A stretch of DNA of 64,000 nt from Tricholoma matsutake. Its lineage: Eukaryota; Basidiomycota; Agaricomycetes; Agaricales; Tricholomataceae. The notes beneath the pieces were generated by a model. The model saw nothing but the letters and a program-made list of their open reading frames with translations, searched no databases and was not told the origin of the DNA. Where the stretch lies: assembly GCA_026075535.2 (NCBI GenBank), contig AP026547.1:4092001-4156000 (forward strand), read 5' to 3'. Below, piece by piece: positions 35,986-46,446 of the stretch (its first letter is position 1; each line of letters opens with the position of its first letter). The position numbers and the translations under genes were made by a program.

Positions 35986-37630
35986 AGGGCAGGTGGAATG
36001 AACATGGTGGTGGAGGGGGGGGGACCTGTAGAGGCCCAGCCGTCATCGACAGACCCATTGATGGTGACATGGTGGTGACATGGTGTGGCTCGAGGTGTTC
36101 AGTAGGGGGACAGGGGAATGGGTTGGGGTGGGCTGAATGCTGTAGGTGGTTCTGGATGTCAAAGGTGTCATCGCTGACATGGCTGGGGTCTGAGGTGTTG
36201 GTGGTGGTGAGGCAGCTCGCATACGGGGTGTCTGGGGCAGGGTGGTGTCTGCAGGCCATGCTGGCATGGTGGTGGCCTCTGGGGAGCTGTCTGGGGTTCA
36301 CTAGATGCCATAGGGCACTGTTCTGGTAGTGACGGGGGGGCTATGTACAGTGGAAGGGGCGTAGAGGGCAGACAGTGGGTGTCCATGGGTGTGGATGGCA
36401 TTGTGGGTGACATGGCAGGGGTGCAGGATGTAAGTGACAGCGAGACTGCTCGTTTTTGGGGTTTGGGGGTGAGCAGGGGCATTGGGACATGTTTGCAGGT
36501 GTTCTGCTGGGTCTGGCCATGTATGTCATCATTCCTGAGGTGTGGCTCACAGTCCTATGTGGTGTGGAGCAGGTGATTCAGCTGTCATTGATGGACACGT
36601 TGACAATGACATGGCAGTCATGTTGGGTCGTTCGAGGTGTGGGACAGGGAGCAGGGGCACAGGCTGGGGGGAGCAGAGGGGTCAGGGCAGTGGTACAGGT
36701 CATTGTTGGGGCTCGTCAGTCTGGCAGAGTCGTTCCAGGGGCCTGTGACATGGTGGGTGCGTGAAACGTCGTGTATGACATAAAATACAGGTGATGGAGA
36801 GGTGACTCATTTCTGGGGTGAGCTGGAGGGTCAGGATGAGCTGTGTGGGTGATCTGGAGGGTTTATGTCTGTGCTTTGTCATTTTGCAGGTGCTGAGTCT
36901 CATTCTGAAAGTGCTGGGAGTGGGTGAACCAGGGTCATTGAGTATGACATGGCAGTTGCATTGCATGGCTCAAGGTGTTGAACTGGGGTCAGGGAGCCGA
37001 GCTGGGGTAGACAGGGTGGTGTCATCAACTGGGCAACACATTTCAACATGTATGCCTGTGACTGGTTTTGCTGGGTTGTGGACGTTCATTGTACGTTGCT
37101 TGGGGCTTGGTGAGTGTTCTCTGGGGAGGTACCCATCATCTGGGCACTGGATATGGCCCTAGGTGCCATTTCAGAGGTGGTTGTAGCAGGTGTTGTGGCC
37201 GTTGGCGGCTGTGATGTGGCAGAAGGACGGTGAGGCTCAGGGCTCAAGACAAGAGGCTGGGGAGTCTGTAGTAGGGCTGTATGTTGGCTTGGCAGGGTGT
37301 GGTGTCATTTTCAAGGTGTTTGGGACTGGTCTGGGGCAAGGGAAGGGGTGGTGGTGGTGGTTGACAACGACGTTGGTGTTGTTGATGGCACTGTTGACAG
37401 GGCTGATGGGGGCTGTGCAGGTTTCGTCAACAGTGTCGTGGCAGATGGCAGGGGTGGCAGTGGAGTGCTGAGGTGCATGGAGGGGTTCAGAGACACATCT
37501 GGGGGTGCTGGCCGTGGCTCATCATTTGGTGCTGTTTGTACAGCAGCATTGGCAGTGCTGGTAGAGGTGGTATGTAAGGTTGAGGAGGTCATGTAGAATG
37601 ATGAGGGGAAAGGGGGGCAAGCAGGGGGCA
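35986..37630 (-). other. Ser/Thr/Pro-rich low-complexity interior of LTR element B
   Basis: Reads on the minus strand as Ser/Thr/Pro-rich protein (for example STVPSTTPTSLSTTTTTPS) directly after the peroxidase C-terminus. Fungal WSC-type peroxidases often carry Ser/Thr-rich tails, so part of this may be the original tail, since decayed. A homologous stretch lies in copy A at about 12900-13900. Frames are broken. Confidence 0.45.
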
Positions 37631-37635
37631 ACAGG

Positions 37636-38755
37636 GTCAACGGGGACAACAAAGTTGTAATTGATGAAAGAGCAGTTTTGGCATTGTGTTATGGGGGAAA
37701 GGTTGGGGTCACCATTAACTGTGCTTGCGGGCAGAGTGGACCTCATTACGCCATTGCAATTTGCATCTGCGTTTGTTGCACCACAACATCGTAACAGTGC
37801 GAGTCGTGTTGATGGGGGCTCCAATTTTTTGTAGCAGACAAAGAGAAGCTTTTGAATACAAGTGTGTTCCACTCAAAGGTTAGCTGAACATCCTGGACTT
37901 TGAGAGGGAGCAACATGATTGGTGGGGTGAGTGTAACATTGCCTAGGACCAGGTTGATCATCCTGTCCAAGATGCTTTGACATGTGCTGGAGTACACAGC
38001 TGGCGATACCATGCTGCACACAGTGGTATTGGAGTCTGAAGAAAAGATCCTCATATCAGATGTCATATTTTTGTCTGAGTTAACGACAAGAGGATTTTGA
38101 GTGATTCCATGTAGGTATTGCATCACCACCAAATTGTTGTAAGAGGAGGAGGTATTGAAGTTGGAGAACTGTGGAGTGGCTGGGTTTGGGCCAGGAGGGA
38201 CAAGCTCAGGGAAATCAGTACTTTGCACACCACTGAGTGTATGACCACATGCGACGAGCTGGATCATTTCTGAAGAATCAAAGCCTGAATTTTGAAACAT
38301 TGAGATAAGTGTTTGGATGTCCTGCTGTGGCACCAGAACTCCAGGAGGCCCTGCGGTCCAAGAATCAGAGTGACCACCTCGATATGGAATGACAGGCCTG
38401 CCACAGGTTGCAACAGCAAAGACAGCGGCAAGTGCTATTATGTCGGAGCGAGATGTGTATTTGTTGGGATATGCTGCAAAGTCTGTTAATGTGTCATTCA
38501 ATCTGACAGTGGAGTTCTCTGACCGGCCAAGCTCATATGCTATTGAGCCATCTACACCTCTGCTTCCATCAGACTTATTGTGCAATCGCATCATGAAAAG
38601 TGAAGCATAGCCATTCGGTGGCAATGGAACCATTAGTGCCAGGCCTATATCAGCATGGATGAACAATGGATGCTAAGCTAGAACCATCTGCTTTGCATCC
38701 CTCATACACAAGGCGTTCAAGAGCATCATATCAGATATCTGGATATGAGAGACAT
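37636..38755 (-). pseudogene. Secreted heme peroxidase (WSC-type fungal peroxidase), main part, intronless and broken
   Basis: Landmarks in order on the minus strand: LERLVYEG; distal heme block WLCFTFHDAIA (Arg replaced by Cys, distal His kept); GVDGSIAYELGR; SDIIALAAVFAV; PYRGGHSDSWTAGPPGV; proximal-His block MIQLVACGHTLSGVQ; NNLVVMQYLHG; DVQLTFEWNTLVF; and a Cys-rich C-terminus that has changed frame near 37830. Two TGA stops (38731-38733 and 38650-38652) sit where the family usually has Arg, consistent with CGA-to-TGA. A frameshift follows HDAIA near 38575. No intron interrupts any block, unusual for such genes and suggestive of a retrocopy. The first 18 codons lie beyond Ty3 element 1 at 44803-44857. 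Confidence 0.75.
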
Positions 38756-39181
38756 TATAAGGGCAACCTAAGCCTCTAGCAAAGGGAAATCCAAAGTTAA
38801 AATTATACTACATAATACAGGCATTGGGGGCGCACCTAGCAAAGGGAAATCCGAAGAGAAAACTCTAAGGATCCCCTTGCTGATGCCCAGTATATGTGAA
38901 GATGACAAAAATCAAATATAACCTAAAAATAGAAAAAGGCGGAGATAGGCGGATCAAGGCCGCCAAATGACATCATACCAAGGGGTATGTGTCGGAAGGG
39001 GTACTCCGCCTCTAAATATAAAAGTGTCAACATATACAAACATGATAGCAAGGGAAAATTAGTAATAAAATCCGGAAAAATCATAGAAAATGAAGAATAG
39101 AAGGAAATGAGGTGGGGAAAAATATGGGACGAACATAAAAAATAGGAAAAACACACAGGGCACCCCCTTAGTCCCCTTACA
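38756..39181 (-). repeat. 3' LTR of Ty3 element 1
   Basis: 426 bp, differing from the 5' LTR at three positions, each C/T or G/A in a CpG context. Preceded in element sense by a polypurine tract. Confidence 0.9.
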
Positions 39182-39194
39182 TCACCCCCTCTCT
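39182..39194 (-). promoter_or_regulatory. Polypurine tract of Ty3 element 1
   Basis: Element-sense AGAGAGGGGGTGA directly precedes the 3' LTR and overlaps the end of the pol stop codon (TAG AGAGG). Such tracts prime plus-strand synthesis. Confidence 0.75.
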
Positions 39195-42100
39195 AAGATG
39201 CATCGCCCCGATGCATTCGAAATCGTATACGACCAAAGTCCGTGACTTGAATGCGACGCGGTGCAGCAGTGTGCCGTCGGTGGAATTCCTTGATTAACCG
39301 AGGGGCATTTATGTTAGACTCTTCGACCCATGAGTTCTCCTCATACCCATAACCCTTCCAATGTACCAAATACTGGAGTTTTCCTCGACGCAAACGGCTG
39401 TCCAAGATTGACTCGACTTCATATTGGGGTTCTCCCTCGATCACTGTAGGTGGTGGTGGTGGGTGTGAATGGCATCCCGGGAACGGATCTGGGGGAGCTG
39501 GAAGCAATTTGACGACATGGAAGACGGGATGGAGTCTGGACATGGAGGCTGGGAGGCATAGACGATAGGCATGTGTTCCAATGCACTTGACAATGGGGAA
39601 AGGTCCCAAGAAGCGATGAGCGAGTTTCTTGGATGGACGTGTAGTGGAGATGTCACTGGAGTCAAGATAAACTTGATCACCAACCTTGTACTGAGGGGTT
39701 GGGGAGTGGCGCTGGTTGTAAAATCGCGCCATGTCGTCCTTCGCCTTTGCTAAGGCTGCCCTTGCCTCCTCCAAGCTATCCCTCATGTGTTCTGTGAACT
39801 CATTCACTGTCTCGATGTGTGAGGGGGTTTGGCGAGGTTCAAATCCCATGCGTGGATGTCGTCCAGTGTCTAAGAGGAAAGGGGTCTGTTGAGTGGAAGC
39901 ATGGACATGGTTGTTGTACCCGAACTCGGCCAAAGGAAGGAGATCATCCCAATCGTCCTGGCGTTCATTGACAAAGAGGCAGATGTACTGCTCCAGTTCC
40001 TGGTTGACTCGCTCCATCTGGCCATCAGTTTGTGGGTGATAAGCAGTTGAAGCGAGGAGTTTGATCCCCAGGAGTCGGTACAGCTCACGAGTGAACTCCG
40101 CCATGAACTGAGGGCCACGATCCGAGAGGAAGGCACCAGGAAGTCCATGTAACTTCCACACATGGTGGAGGTAGAGTCGAGCGGCACCTAGGGCACTGAC
40201 AGTGGTGTGAGTGGGAATGAAGTGAGCGCATTTTCCCACTGAGTCAACTGTGCACATCACCGCATCAAACCCGTTTGACTCTGGCAATTCCACCACAAAG
40301 TCGATGCTGACGACATCCCAACGACTCTCTGGAACAGGAAGAGGGTGTAGCTCACCAATAGGCTTGCGACGAGGGACCTTGGTGCGTAAGCAAAGGTCAC
40401 AAGTGCGACAATACTGACCAATGAGCTGTGACATTTGTGGCCACCAATAGTTCCGTGAGGTGAGCTCCAAGGTCTTCCAGCATCCGGGGTGGCCAGCAAT
40501 CTGTGAGTCATGGTGTTGGGATATGATGCGCCGGCGAAGGTCTGGGTCATTGGGAACATAGATGTGATCCCTGAAATACAACAAGTCCTCCTTTTCAGCC
40601 CACTCTGCTGCACGTAAGGAAAGGGTCGATCCCTTCCTCAGTTCTTTAACAGCTCGGGCGACAACATCCTCATGTAAACTGCTACGGTTTGCGCGACGAA
40701 TGTCACGTAGAATGTCCCGCTCCTCGCCCTGGGGTACGATGCCTTCCAGTGCCCGAATGGTGAACAGGTCTGGCTGCAACAGCACAATGTTTTGGTTGTC
40801 ACCGCTGCCATCCCCATGGTCTGCATGTCGGGATAAGGCATCGGTCTTCCCCATGCTGCGACCCGGACGGTGGTGCAAGGAGAAGTCGAATCTAGATAGA
40901 TACAGGGACCAACAAGCTTGACGACGGTTCAATTTCTTGGCCGTCATGAAGTACTCGAGGTTCTTGTGATCCGTCCAAATTTCCACCTTGTGTTGGGCAC
41001 CCTCGAGGAAGTGTCGCCACTCCTCAAGCGCATGCATTATCGCCAACATCTCCTTGTCATGGATCTCGTAGTTTCTCTCTACAGCACTAAGGCTTTTGGA
41101 GTAGAACACAACAGGATGCCACTTCTGGTCCTCTGGAGACTGCTGAGACAACACAGCGCCCGTTGCAAAGTCAGAACTGTCGGCTTCTACACGAAAAGGA
41201 CGCGAATCATCAGCAAAGGTAAGGATCGGAGCGGAAGTGACCATCTCCTTAAGCTTTTCGAACGCCTCCTGTTGTGCATTATCCCACCTCCATGCCTCCT
41301 TTCCTGTCAAGTCAAACAGCGGTCGTGCATGATGTGAGAAATCCTTGATAAAACGCCGAGAAAAATTGATGAAGCCCAGGAAAGACTGCACCTCCTTCTT
41401 GTTCGTGGGCGTAGGCCAAGCTGTGACCCCATTTACCTTGATAGGATCCATCTCCACTTGACCCTCCGAGATAATCAGGCCGAGGTACTCGATCTTGGTC
41501 CTTTCGAACTCGCATTTGTCCTGACGAAGGTAGAGTTTGTACCGTTGAAGTCGCTCTAGGACGAGGCGCGTGATGCGACGGTGCTCTTCAACCGTGCGAG
41601 TGAAGATGAGGATGTCGTCGAGATAGATGCAGACAACACCTTCGAGGATGAGGTCATGGAAGATGTCGTTCATCATGGTCTGAAAGGTGGCAGGGCTATT
41701 AGTAAGGCCAAAGAACATGACAAGCGGTTCAAAAAGACCACGGTTGGTACAAAAGGCTGCCTTCCACTCATCTCCCTCCTTTATCCTCACATTATTATAG
41801 CCCCAACAGACATCGAGCTTGGTGAAGTATCGGGCTCCACGGAGCTGGTTTACGAGTTCGGAGATGAGGGGTAGTGGGTAGCGATTTTTGACCGTGATGT
41901 TGTTGAGTCTTCTGTAGTCTTGAACCGGTCGAAGTGAGCCATCCTTCTTCTTGACAAAGAAAAAGGGAGAGGCCATGGGTGACTTCAATGGTCGAATACG
42001 TCCAGAGGCCAGGTGCTTGTCGATGAACTGGTCAAGCTGCCATTGTTCTTCCAGAGAGAGAGGATAAACCTTGCAGGATGAAGGGGTTGCGCCGGGGGTG

Positions 42101-43095
42101 AGTTTGATCGCGTGATCCCATGGCTTACGCGCAGGAAGAGAGTCGAATGACTCCTTGGAGAACACGTCTTCAAACTCATGGAGATGAGGGAGTAAGGAGT
42201 TAGTAGAGGATTTAGCAGCGTTGTTTTTGTGGAAGGCCTCGGCGAGGCGTTGGGATATGTTCGATGTGGCACACACCTCATGCGATGAGCGAATCGCAGT
42301 GTAGAAGATCCGATCACCCTCCTCCACTTCCTCTGGGTCCTCATCATCATCATCCGAGTCCAGCATTAGATCAGGAACCCCTTCCAATTCCACTTCAGGT
42401 ATAGGCAGGGGTCCAGCACGACACTTCTGAGTTCATCGTATTGCCGCCTTCTGTCCACGACGTTCTTGCCTGGCTTCTGTGAAACACGTCCGACAGCGGG
42501 ATGGACATCGGCTCATGGTAACCTCCCCGGTGCGCCAGTCGACCTCTGGGTTATGGTCTCGAAGCCATGGATATCCCAAAATCGCCTTTTGCTTTCCTAA
42601 TTGAGTGACAGCAAAAAGGGCACGCTCACTATGATCTTTGTAACGGAGAACCAGGTCTGCAACCTCTCGGATGGCACCAGCTTCATTTGGGGATCCATCC
42701 ACATTATATACAGGTATCGGACGTGAGAGTGAGCGAGTATTTAGACGATGTTGTTGTACCAGATGGGAATCGATGAAGAGACCAGTCGCACCAGAGTCCA
42801 GGAGCGCAGAAACACCGAGTATCTGTCCAGTGTCGGTCGTCTGCAGTTCGATGGCTAGGTTTAAGGAATGTGCAGAGGGAGTGGATGCCACAATATACTT
42901 GCGTGGTAGTTTACGCTCCCATGATTTAATTTTGGGACGTGGAGTAGAAGGAGAGATGGGGAGAGCAGGTACGTCTTTAGCCAACTTCGAAGGGTCAGAG
43001 AGGGGAGCAGTCACAGAAATGGATTCATTCTCCAGGGATTCAACTGACAAGACTTCAAAGCGGTTATGGACAGGCAGTGAGGGCGTATGATTCAC
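39193..43095 (-). pseudogene. pol: Pol of Ty3 element 1 (protease-RT-RNase H-integrase-chromodomain), one in-frame stop
   Basis: 1,300-codon frame, exactly the length of the element 2 copy. Protease ALLDSGATGLFID is at residues ~97-110. RT has PVQDYRRLNN, TKLDVCWGYNN and the catalytic YLDD near 491-494. RNase H has RVEADSSDFATGAVLS and the later Asp in IWTDHKNLEY. Integrase has a zinc-type HHCC (HDSQIAGH...CDLC), core VSIDFVVELP and FLSDRGPQF, and YHPQTDGQMERVNQ with the catalytic Glu. A GPF/Y-type block (RFLGPFPIV) precedes a C-terminal chromodomain (LQYLVHWKGYGYEENSW). A TGA at 42433-42435 lies between protease and RT where element 2 has CGT. Otherwise open, so this copy is broken by one codon unless readthrough occurs. 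Confidence 0.9.
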
Positions 43096-44210
43096 TCGCT
43101 GCGAATAGGAAAATCCTGCTCCTCTACAACTTCCAGCTTAACCTCCTCTGCAACTTGATCCTTCGCTTCCTCAACATCTACAAGTGCCAACAGATCTTGC
43201 AGGAGTTCGTCTCGTCCCTCGGGGGTGAGCATGCGGATATCCTGACGATGGGGACACGCTCCAGCCCTGTGTCCAGGTTCCCCACAATGGTAGCAGAGAT
43301 CCAACTTACATGCACGGCTGCGGGCTGCATCAACATCCATTGGTACTGGGATATTGACGGCTGGTGTGGGAGTTTGATGAGCAGGAATGGGGTTAGGGCG
43401 GGGGAGGCTTCGATTGAAGGTGTAGGGTGTATGAGTGGTAGTTGGAGCACGGAATGCAGCATTAAACACCGCATTTGTGAGTCGGTTCTCATCACAGAGT
43501 GAAGCAGCTTCATACCAAGCAAGGATATCATCGTCCGCTGGGCGCCCTTCCAACATCTGTGCAATCTGGTCCTGAATTTCTCGGTTGAGCCCCCGTCGGA
43601 ACTTCACCACCACTGGTAACCCACTCCCATACCCTGCCATGTCCACCAAATCCTTGAACTCATCGATATAGTCATCCACGGATCGACGTCCCTGGTGGTA
43701 AGTGGATGACTCAAGTCGTGTCACTGCTCGGTGGCGTTCATTGAGGGGGCAGAAGTGGCATACGAACTCAGCTCGAAAGTCACCCCAAGTGGAGAAAGGT
43801 AGAGAACCGAGTTCTTTAGTTTGACGTAGGATACGGTCCACATAGAGATAGGCGCGTTCAGATTTCATGTATGTGAAGGCCCAATAAATTTTTGCAGCCT
43901 CATCGACGAATTGATGCGACTGGAGACTAATGTATAACTCACAGGAATTAAGGAATGCACGTCCCTGCGCACGTGCACCATTAAATTTGGCGGGGGGGGA
44001 CAGTTTGATCTGGGCACGTTCCTTAGTGGACGCGTTTGGCAAAACATCGTTGTTGGGTGCGCTTGGAGTCGTGAAGGGGGAACTATTAGTCGTAGGGTTA
44101 GCCTGGAGGGTCCTAACGAAGTTTTCAATCGTAGATTTAAGCGAGTCGATTTGCGCGCGCATTCTGGAAACGTCGCTTTCAAGCGCGTCGAAGCGTTCTG
44201 ATGCGTCCAT
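43092..44210 (-). CDS. gag: Gag of Ty3 element 1
   Basis: Intact 372-aa capsid/nucleocapsid protein. ATG 44210 is about 165 nt after the LTR. It begins with a predicted coiled coil (heptad-like region, residues 5-36). The central retrotransposon-gag domain (about 75-245) includes AKIYWAFTYMKSERAYLYVD and VDDYIDEFKDLV. A CX2CX4HX4C zinc knuckle lies at residues 306-319 (CYHCGEPGHRAGAC). The stop TGA shares bases with the GTG that opens pol, so pol lies in the -1 frame and expression probably needs frameshifting or reinitiation. Confidence 0.9.
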   Translation of the reverse strand: MDASERFDALESDVSRMRAQIDSLKSTIENFVRTLQANPTTNSSPFTTPSAPNNDVLPNASTKERAQIKLSPPAKFNGARAQGRAFLNSCELYISLQSHQFVDEAAKIYWAFTYMKSERAYLYVDRILRQTKELGSLPFSTWGDFRAEFVCHFCPLNERHRAVTRLESSTYHQGRRSVDDYIDEFKDLVDMAGYGSGLPVVVKFRRGLNREIQDQIAQMLEGRPADDDILAWYEAASLCDENRLTNAVFNAAFRAPTTTHTPYTFNRSLPRPNPIPAHQTPTPAVNIPVPMDVDAARSRACKLDLCYHCGEPGHRAGACPHRQDIRMLTPEGRDELLQDLLALVDVEEAKDQVAEEVKLEVVEEQDFPIRSE

Positions 44211-44364
44211 GTCGCTAGGGAGCGCGTTTGGCGAAAATGGCGGCGCAATAAAGGCGAGAGTATCTGGAACGGTGTGTAGGGACTCTGTGGAGCTTTGGGA
44301 AGCGTCGTCCAGTCCGTACCTGCCTATTTTGGGCAGCGCGTTCGCGATTTTCGGGCCTTAGGGG

Positions 44365-44374
44365 AGAGTTTTCT
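44365..44374 (-). promoter_or_regulatory. Self-priming primer-binding site of Ty3 element 1
   Basis: Two bases after the 5' LTR, the element reads AGAAAACTCT, the exact complement of AGAGTTTTCT inside the LTR (44478-44487). No tRNA-type TGG site is present. This is the arrangement of Tf1/sushi elements, whose RNA 5' end folds back to prime reverse transcription. A second block (CCTAAGG with CCTTAG) extends the pairing. Confidence 0.65.
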
Positions 44375-44376
44375 AC

Positions 44377-44802
44377 TATAAGGGCAACCTAAGCCTCTAG
44401 CAAAGGGAAATCCGAAGTTAAAATTATACTACATAATACAGGCATTGGGGGCGCACCTAGCAAAGGGAAATCCGAAGAGAAAACTCTAAGGATCCCCTTG
44501 CTGATGCCCAGTATATGTGAAGACGACAAAAATCAAATATAACCTAAAAATAGAAAAAGGCGGAGATAGGCGGATCAAGGCCGCCGAATGACATCATACC
44601 AAGGGGTATGTGTCGGAAGGGGTACTCCGCCTCTAAATATAAAAGTGTCAACATATACAAACATGATAGCAAGGGAAAATTAGTAATAAAATCCGGAAAA
44701 ATCATAGAAAATGAAGAATAGAAGGAAATGAGGTGGGGAAAAATATGGGACGAACATAAAAAATAGGAAAAACACACAGGGCACCCCCTTAGTCCCCTTA
44801 CA
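44377..44802 (-). repeat. 5' LTR of Ty3 element 1
   Basis: 426 bp in element sense TGTAAGGGG...CCCTTATA. A TATA-like TTATATTT (44535-44542) lies about 50 nt upstream of AGAGTTTTCT (44478-44487), the proposed RNA 5' end. Confidence 0.9.
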
Positions 44803-44857
44803 GACATGAGGCAGCAAGGATAAGGACTAGTGAAAAACAAAAAGGAAAGTGAAGCAT
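44803..44857 (-). pseudogene. Peroxidase 5' end (signal peptide), separated by Ty3 element 1
   Basis: ATG at 44857 opens a signal peptide (MLHFPFCFSLVLILAASC). Skipping Ty3 element 1 and one copy of its gacat duplication, the frame continues exactly into LSYPDI and the first TGA of the main part: 24 codons precede that stop. So the retrotransposon landed about 50 bp into the coding sequence of the captured peroxidase. Confidence 0.7.
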
Positions 44858-45000
44858 TGCGAGCACACAGCTCATAAGATGTGTTGAAAAAAAGGGAGCT
44901 TGAAAGGACCTTCACTGGTGGTTCTGAAGCGGGAGGGGAGGCAGTGGTGGTGGTTATTGTCCTCATGTGTTTGCAGCTGAGTGAGACATGCAGGGTGGAG

Positions 45001-45148
45001 ATGGGGTATGGGCGGTGTATAAATGAGAGTACAATTGACAATAGTTCAGGGAGGGAGTGCTATTGTTCTGTTGGAGATGGGGTATGGGCGGTGTATAAAC
45101 GAGAGTACAATTGATGATAGTTCAGGGAGGGAGTGCTATTGTTCTGTG
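45001..45148. repeat. 76-bp tandem duplication, two copies
   Basis: Copies at 45001-45076 and 45077-45148 differ at a few positions. On the minus strand each contains tttatacaccgccc, a TATA-like sequence, about 150-250 bp upstream of the peroxidase ATG (44857). It may be promoter sequence carried with the gene. Confidence 0.75.
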
Positions 45149-45265
45149 TCCGGTGTGAAAAAAAAATGACTGTTTTGGAAATCTCAGGGTTGGCAGGGTA
45201 AAGACAAGATGTGCATCATGAGAGAGTACTAGAATGTGGATAGTAAGTTCGTTACAAAAAAAAAG

Positions 45266-45453
45266 TGGAAGGAAGCTGGAGCTTCCAACACTTGAGACTC
45301 ATGGGCACAGAAACATGTAAGGAACTTAGTATATTTCGGGGGGAAACTAAGATACAGTACAAGTACTCGAGTTATAGACTATATACTACTGGAATAACAT
45401 GTGATAATGAGTGCTGATGTAGATAAGGTTTGCTGATGTAAGAGACACTCTTA
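45266..45453. repeat. LTR B2 (right), end truncated by about 2 bp
   Basis: Matches B1 through gatgtaagagacactctta, then diverges into tggctgg. The terminal ca and the expected tctaa duplication are missing, pointing to a small deletion or recombination at this end. Confidence 0.6.
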
Positions 45454-45889
45454 TGGCTGGAAGCCTGCTCTTTCCGATGCACATGAAGGCACGTGTTGAA
45501 TTTCCTTTTTCAGCCACATCCCTACAATTGAAGGACAAATTCCACACTGTTTGCACTTATGTTCATCCCTCAGTAATCAAATTCTGGTACCGCTATCAAG
45601 GCGCCGATGCAGGAATGGGTAGTGCTGTCGTCATCACTAGCAATTTTCCATGCAACGATGTTCAACTGACTTGCTTGCTGCAAAAAAAATAGATGTGGCA
45701 ACAACTTCAAGGCAACAATAAGTAACAGAAGTGGCGCTTGAGTGGTGCACAACTCCACATTAAAAATGTCATGGAACAGAGAGCTGTGGCATGTCCTGGT
45801 GTTGTTTGGATTACTTTGTTCTATGAACTTATGTAGTATATCACTGTGAGACTGGTGGGGTATGGATTTCAGCCGTTCAAGTAAGAAAA
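45454..45889. other. Unassigned sequence between LTR B2 and tandem array
   Basis: An open plus-strand frame (45453-45692) has no motif I recognise. Nothing else is supported. Confidence 0.3.
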
Positions 45890-46308
45890 TGGGAAATATC
45901 TAATGTAAATGGATGGATATATGGTGGATGAACTTGGGATGAATTTTCATACTGTAGATTTCAAACCTCAAATGGATGGAATTCAGACATATTTTATTAC
46001 AACTTTTTCATAAGTGAATAGGATGAAATTTCTTCTTGTAAATGAATGAATTATAGGGGTGGTTTTAATACTGTAGATTTCAAACCTCAAATGAATGGAA
46101 GTCAGACATATTTTATTACAACTTTTTCATAAGTGAGTAGGATGAAATTTCTTCTTGAAAATGAATGAATTATAGGGGTGTTTTTAATACTGTAGATTTC
46201 AAACATCAAATAGATGGAAGTCAGACATATAATATTACAGGTCTTTCATGAATAAACAGGGTGTAATTTCTTTCCAGAAGTGATTGAATCCTGGGGATGA
46301 ATTTAATC
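45890..46308. repeat. 119-bp tandem repeat array, about 3.5 copies
   Basis: The marker actgtagatttcaaac starts at 45951, 46070 and 46189, giving a period of 119 bp, with a partial copy before and a diverged one after. It lies just downstream of the Plavaka transposase 3' end and may be a transposon subterminal repeat. Confidence 0.8.
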
Positions 46309-46446
46309 TCAGTGCAAGGGGTGGACCTTGGGCAGGATGTGGCGATTTCTGTGGGTGTTTCTCAGATATTTAGGGATGGATTAAAAATATGTTGACCATT
46401 CTATTTCAATGTATGGTAGGGGTTATGTGACATGTACCTGTACTTG

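Larger units (their letters stand above)
38751..44807 (-). mobile_element. Ty3 chromovirus element 1, full length, TSD gacat
   Basis: Element 38756-44802 (6,047 bp) flanked by gacat at 38751-38755 and 44803-44807. The LTRs are 426 bp, begin TGTAAGGGG and end CCCTTATA in element sense. Order is 5' LTR, gag, PR-RT-RH-IN-chromodomain, PPT, 3' LTR. I see three differences between the LTRs, all C/T or G/A at CpG sites, so the insertion is young. It lies inside the peroxidase gene of LTR element copy B. One in-frame TGA in pol (42433-42435) is the only obvious lesion. Confidence 0.95.
35354..45453. mobile_element. Non-autonomous LTR element, copy B, carrying a peroxidase gene and interrupted by Ty3 element 1
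   Basis: LTRs at 35354-35542 and 45266-45453 match those of copy A. Removing Ty3 element 1 leaves about 3.7 kb of interior without gag or pol. The edges inside both LTRs match copy A: ctctctcatactcc plus an A run on the left, and a gttac-A9-G run on the right. The interior carries a secreted peroxidase gene on the minus strand and a Ser/Thr/Pro-rich tail region homologous to part of copy A. No clean 5-bp duplication is seen: the left flank is tctaa, and the right LTR ends ctta without the final ca. Confidence 0.6.
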
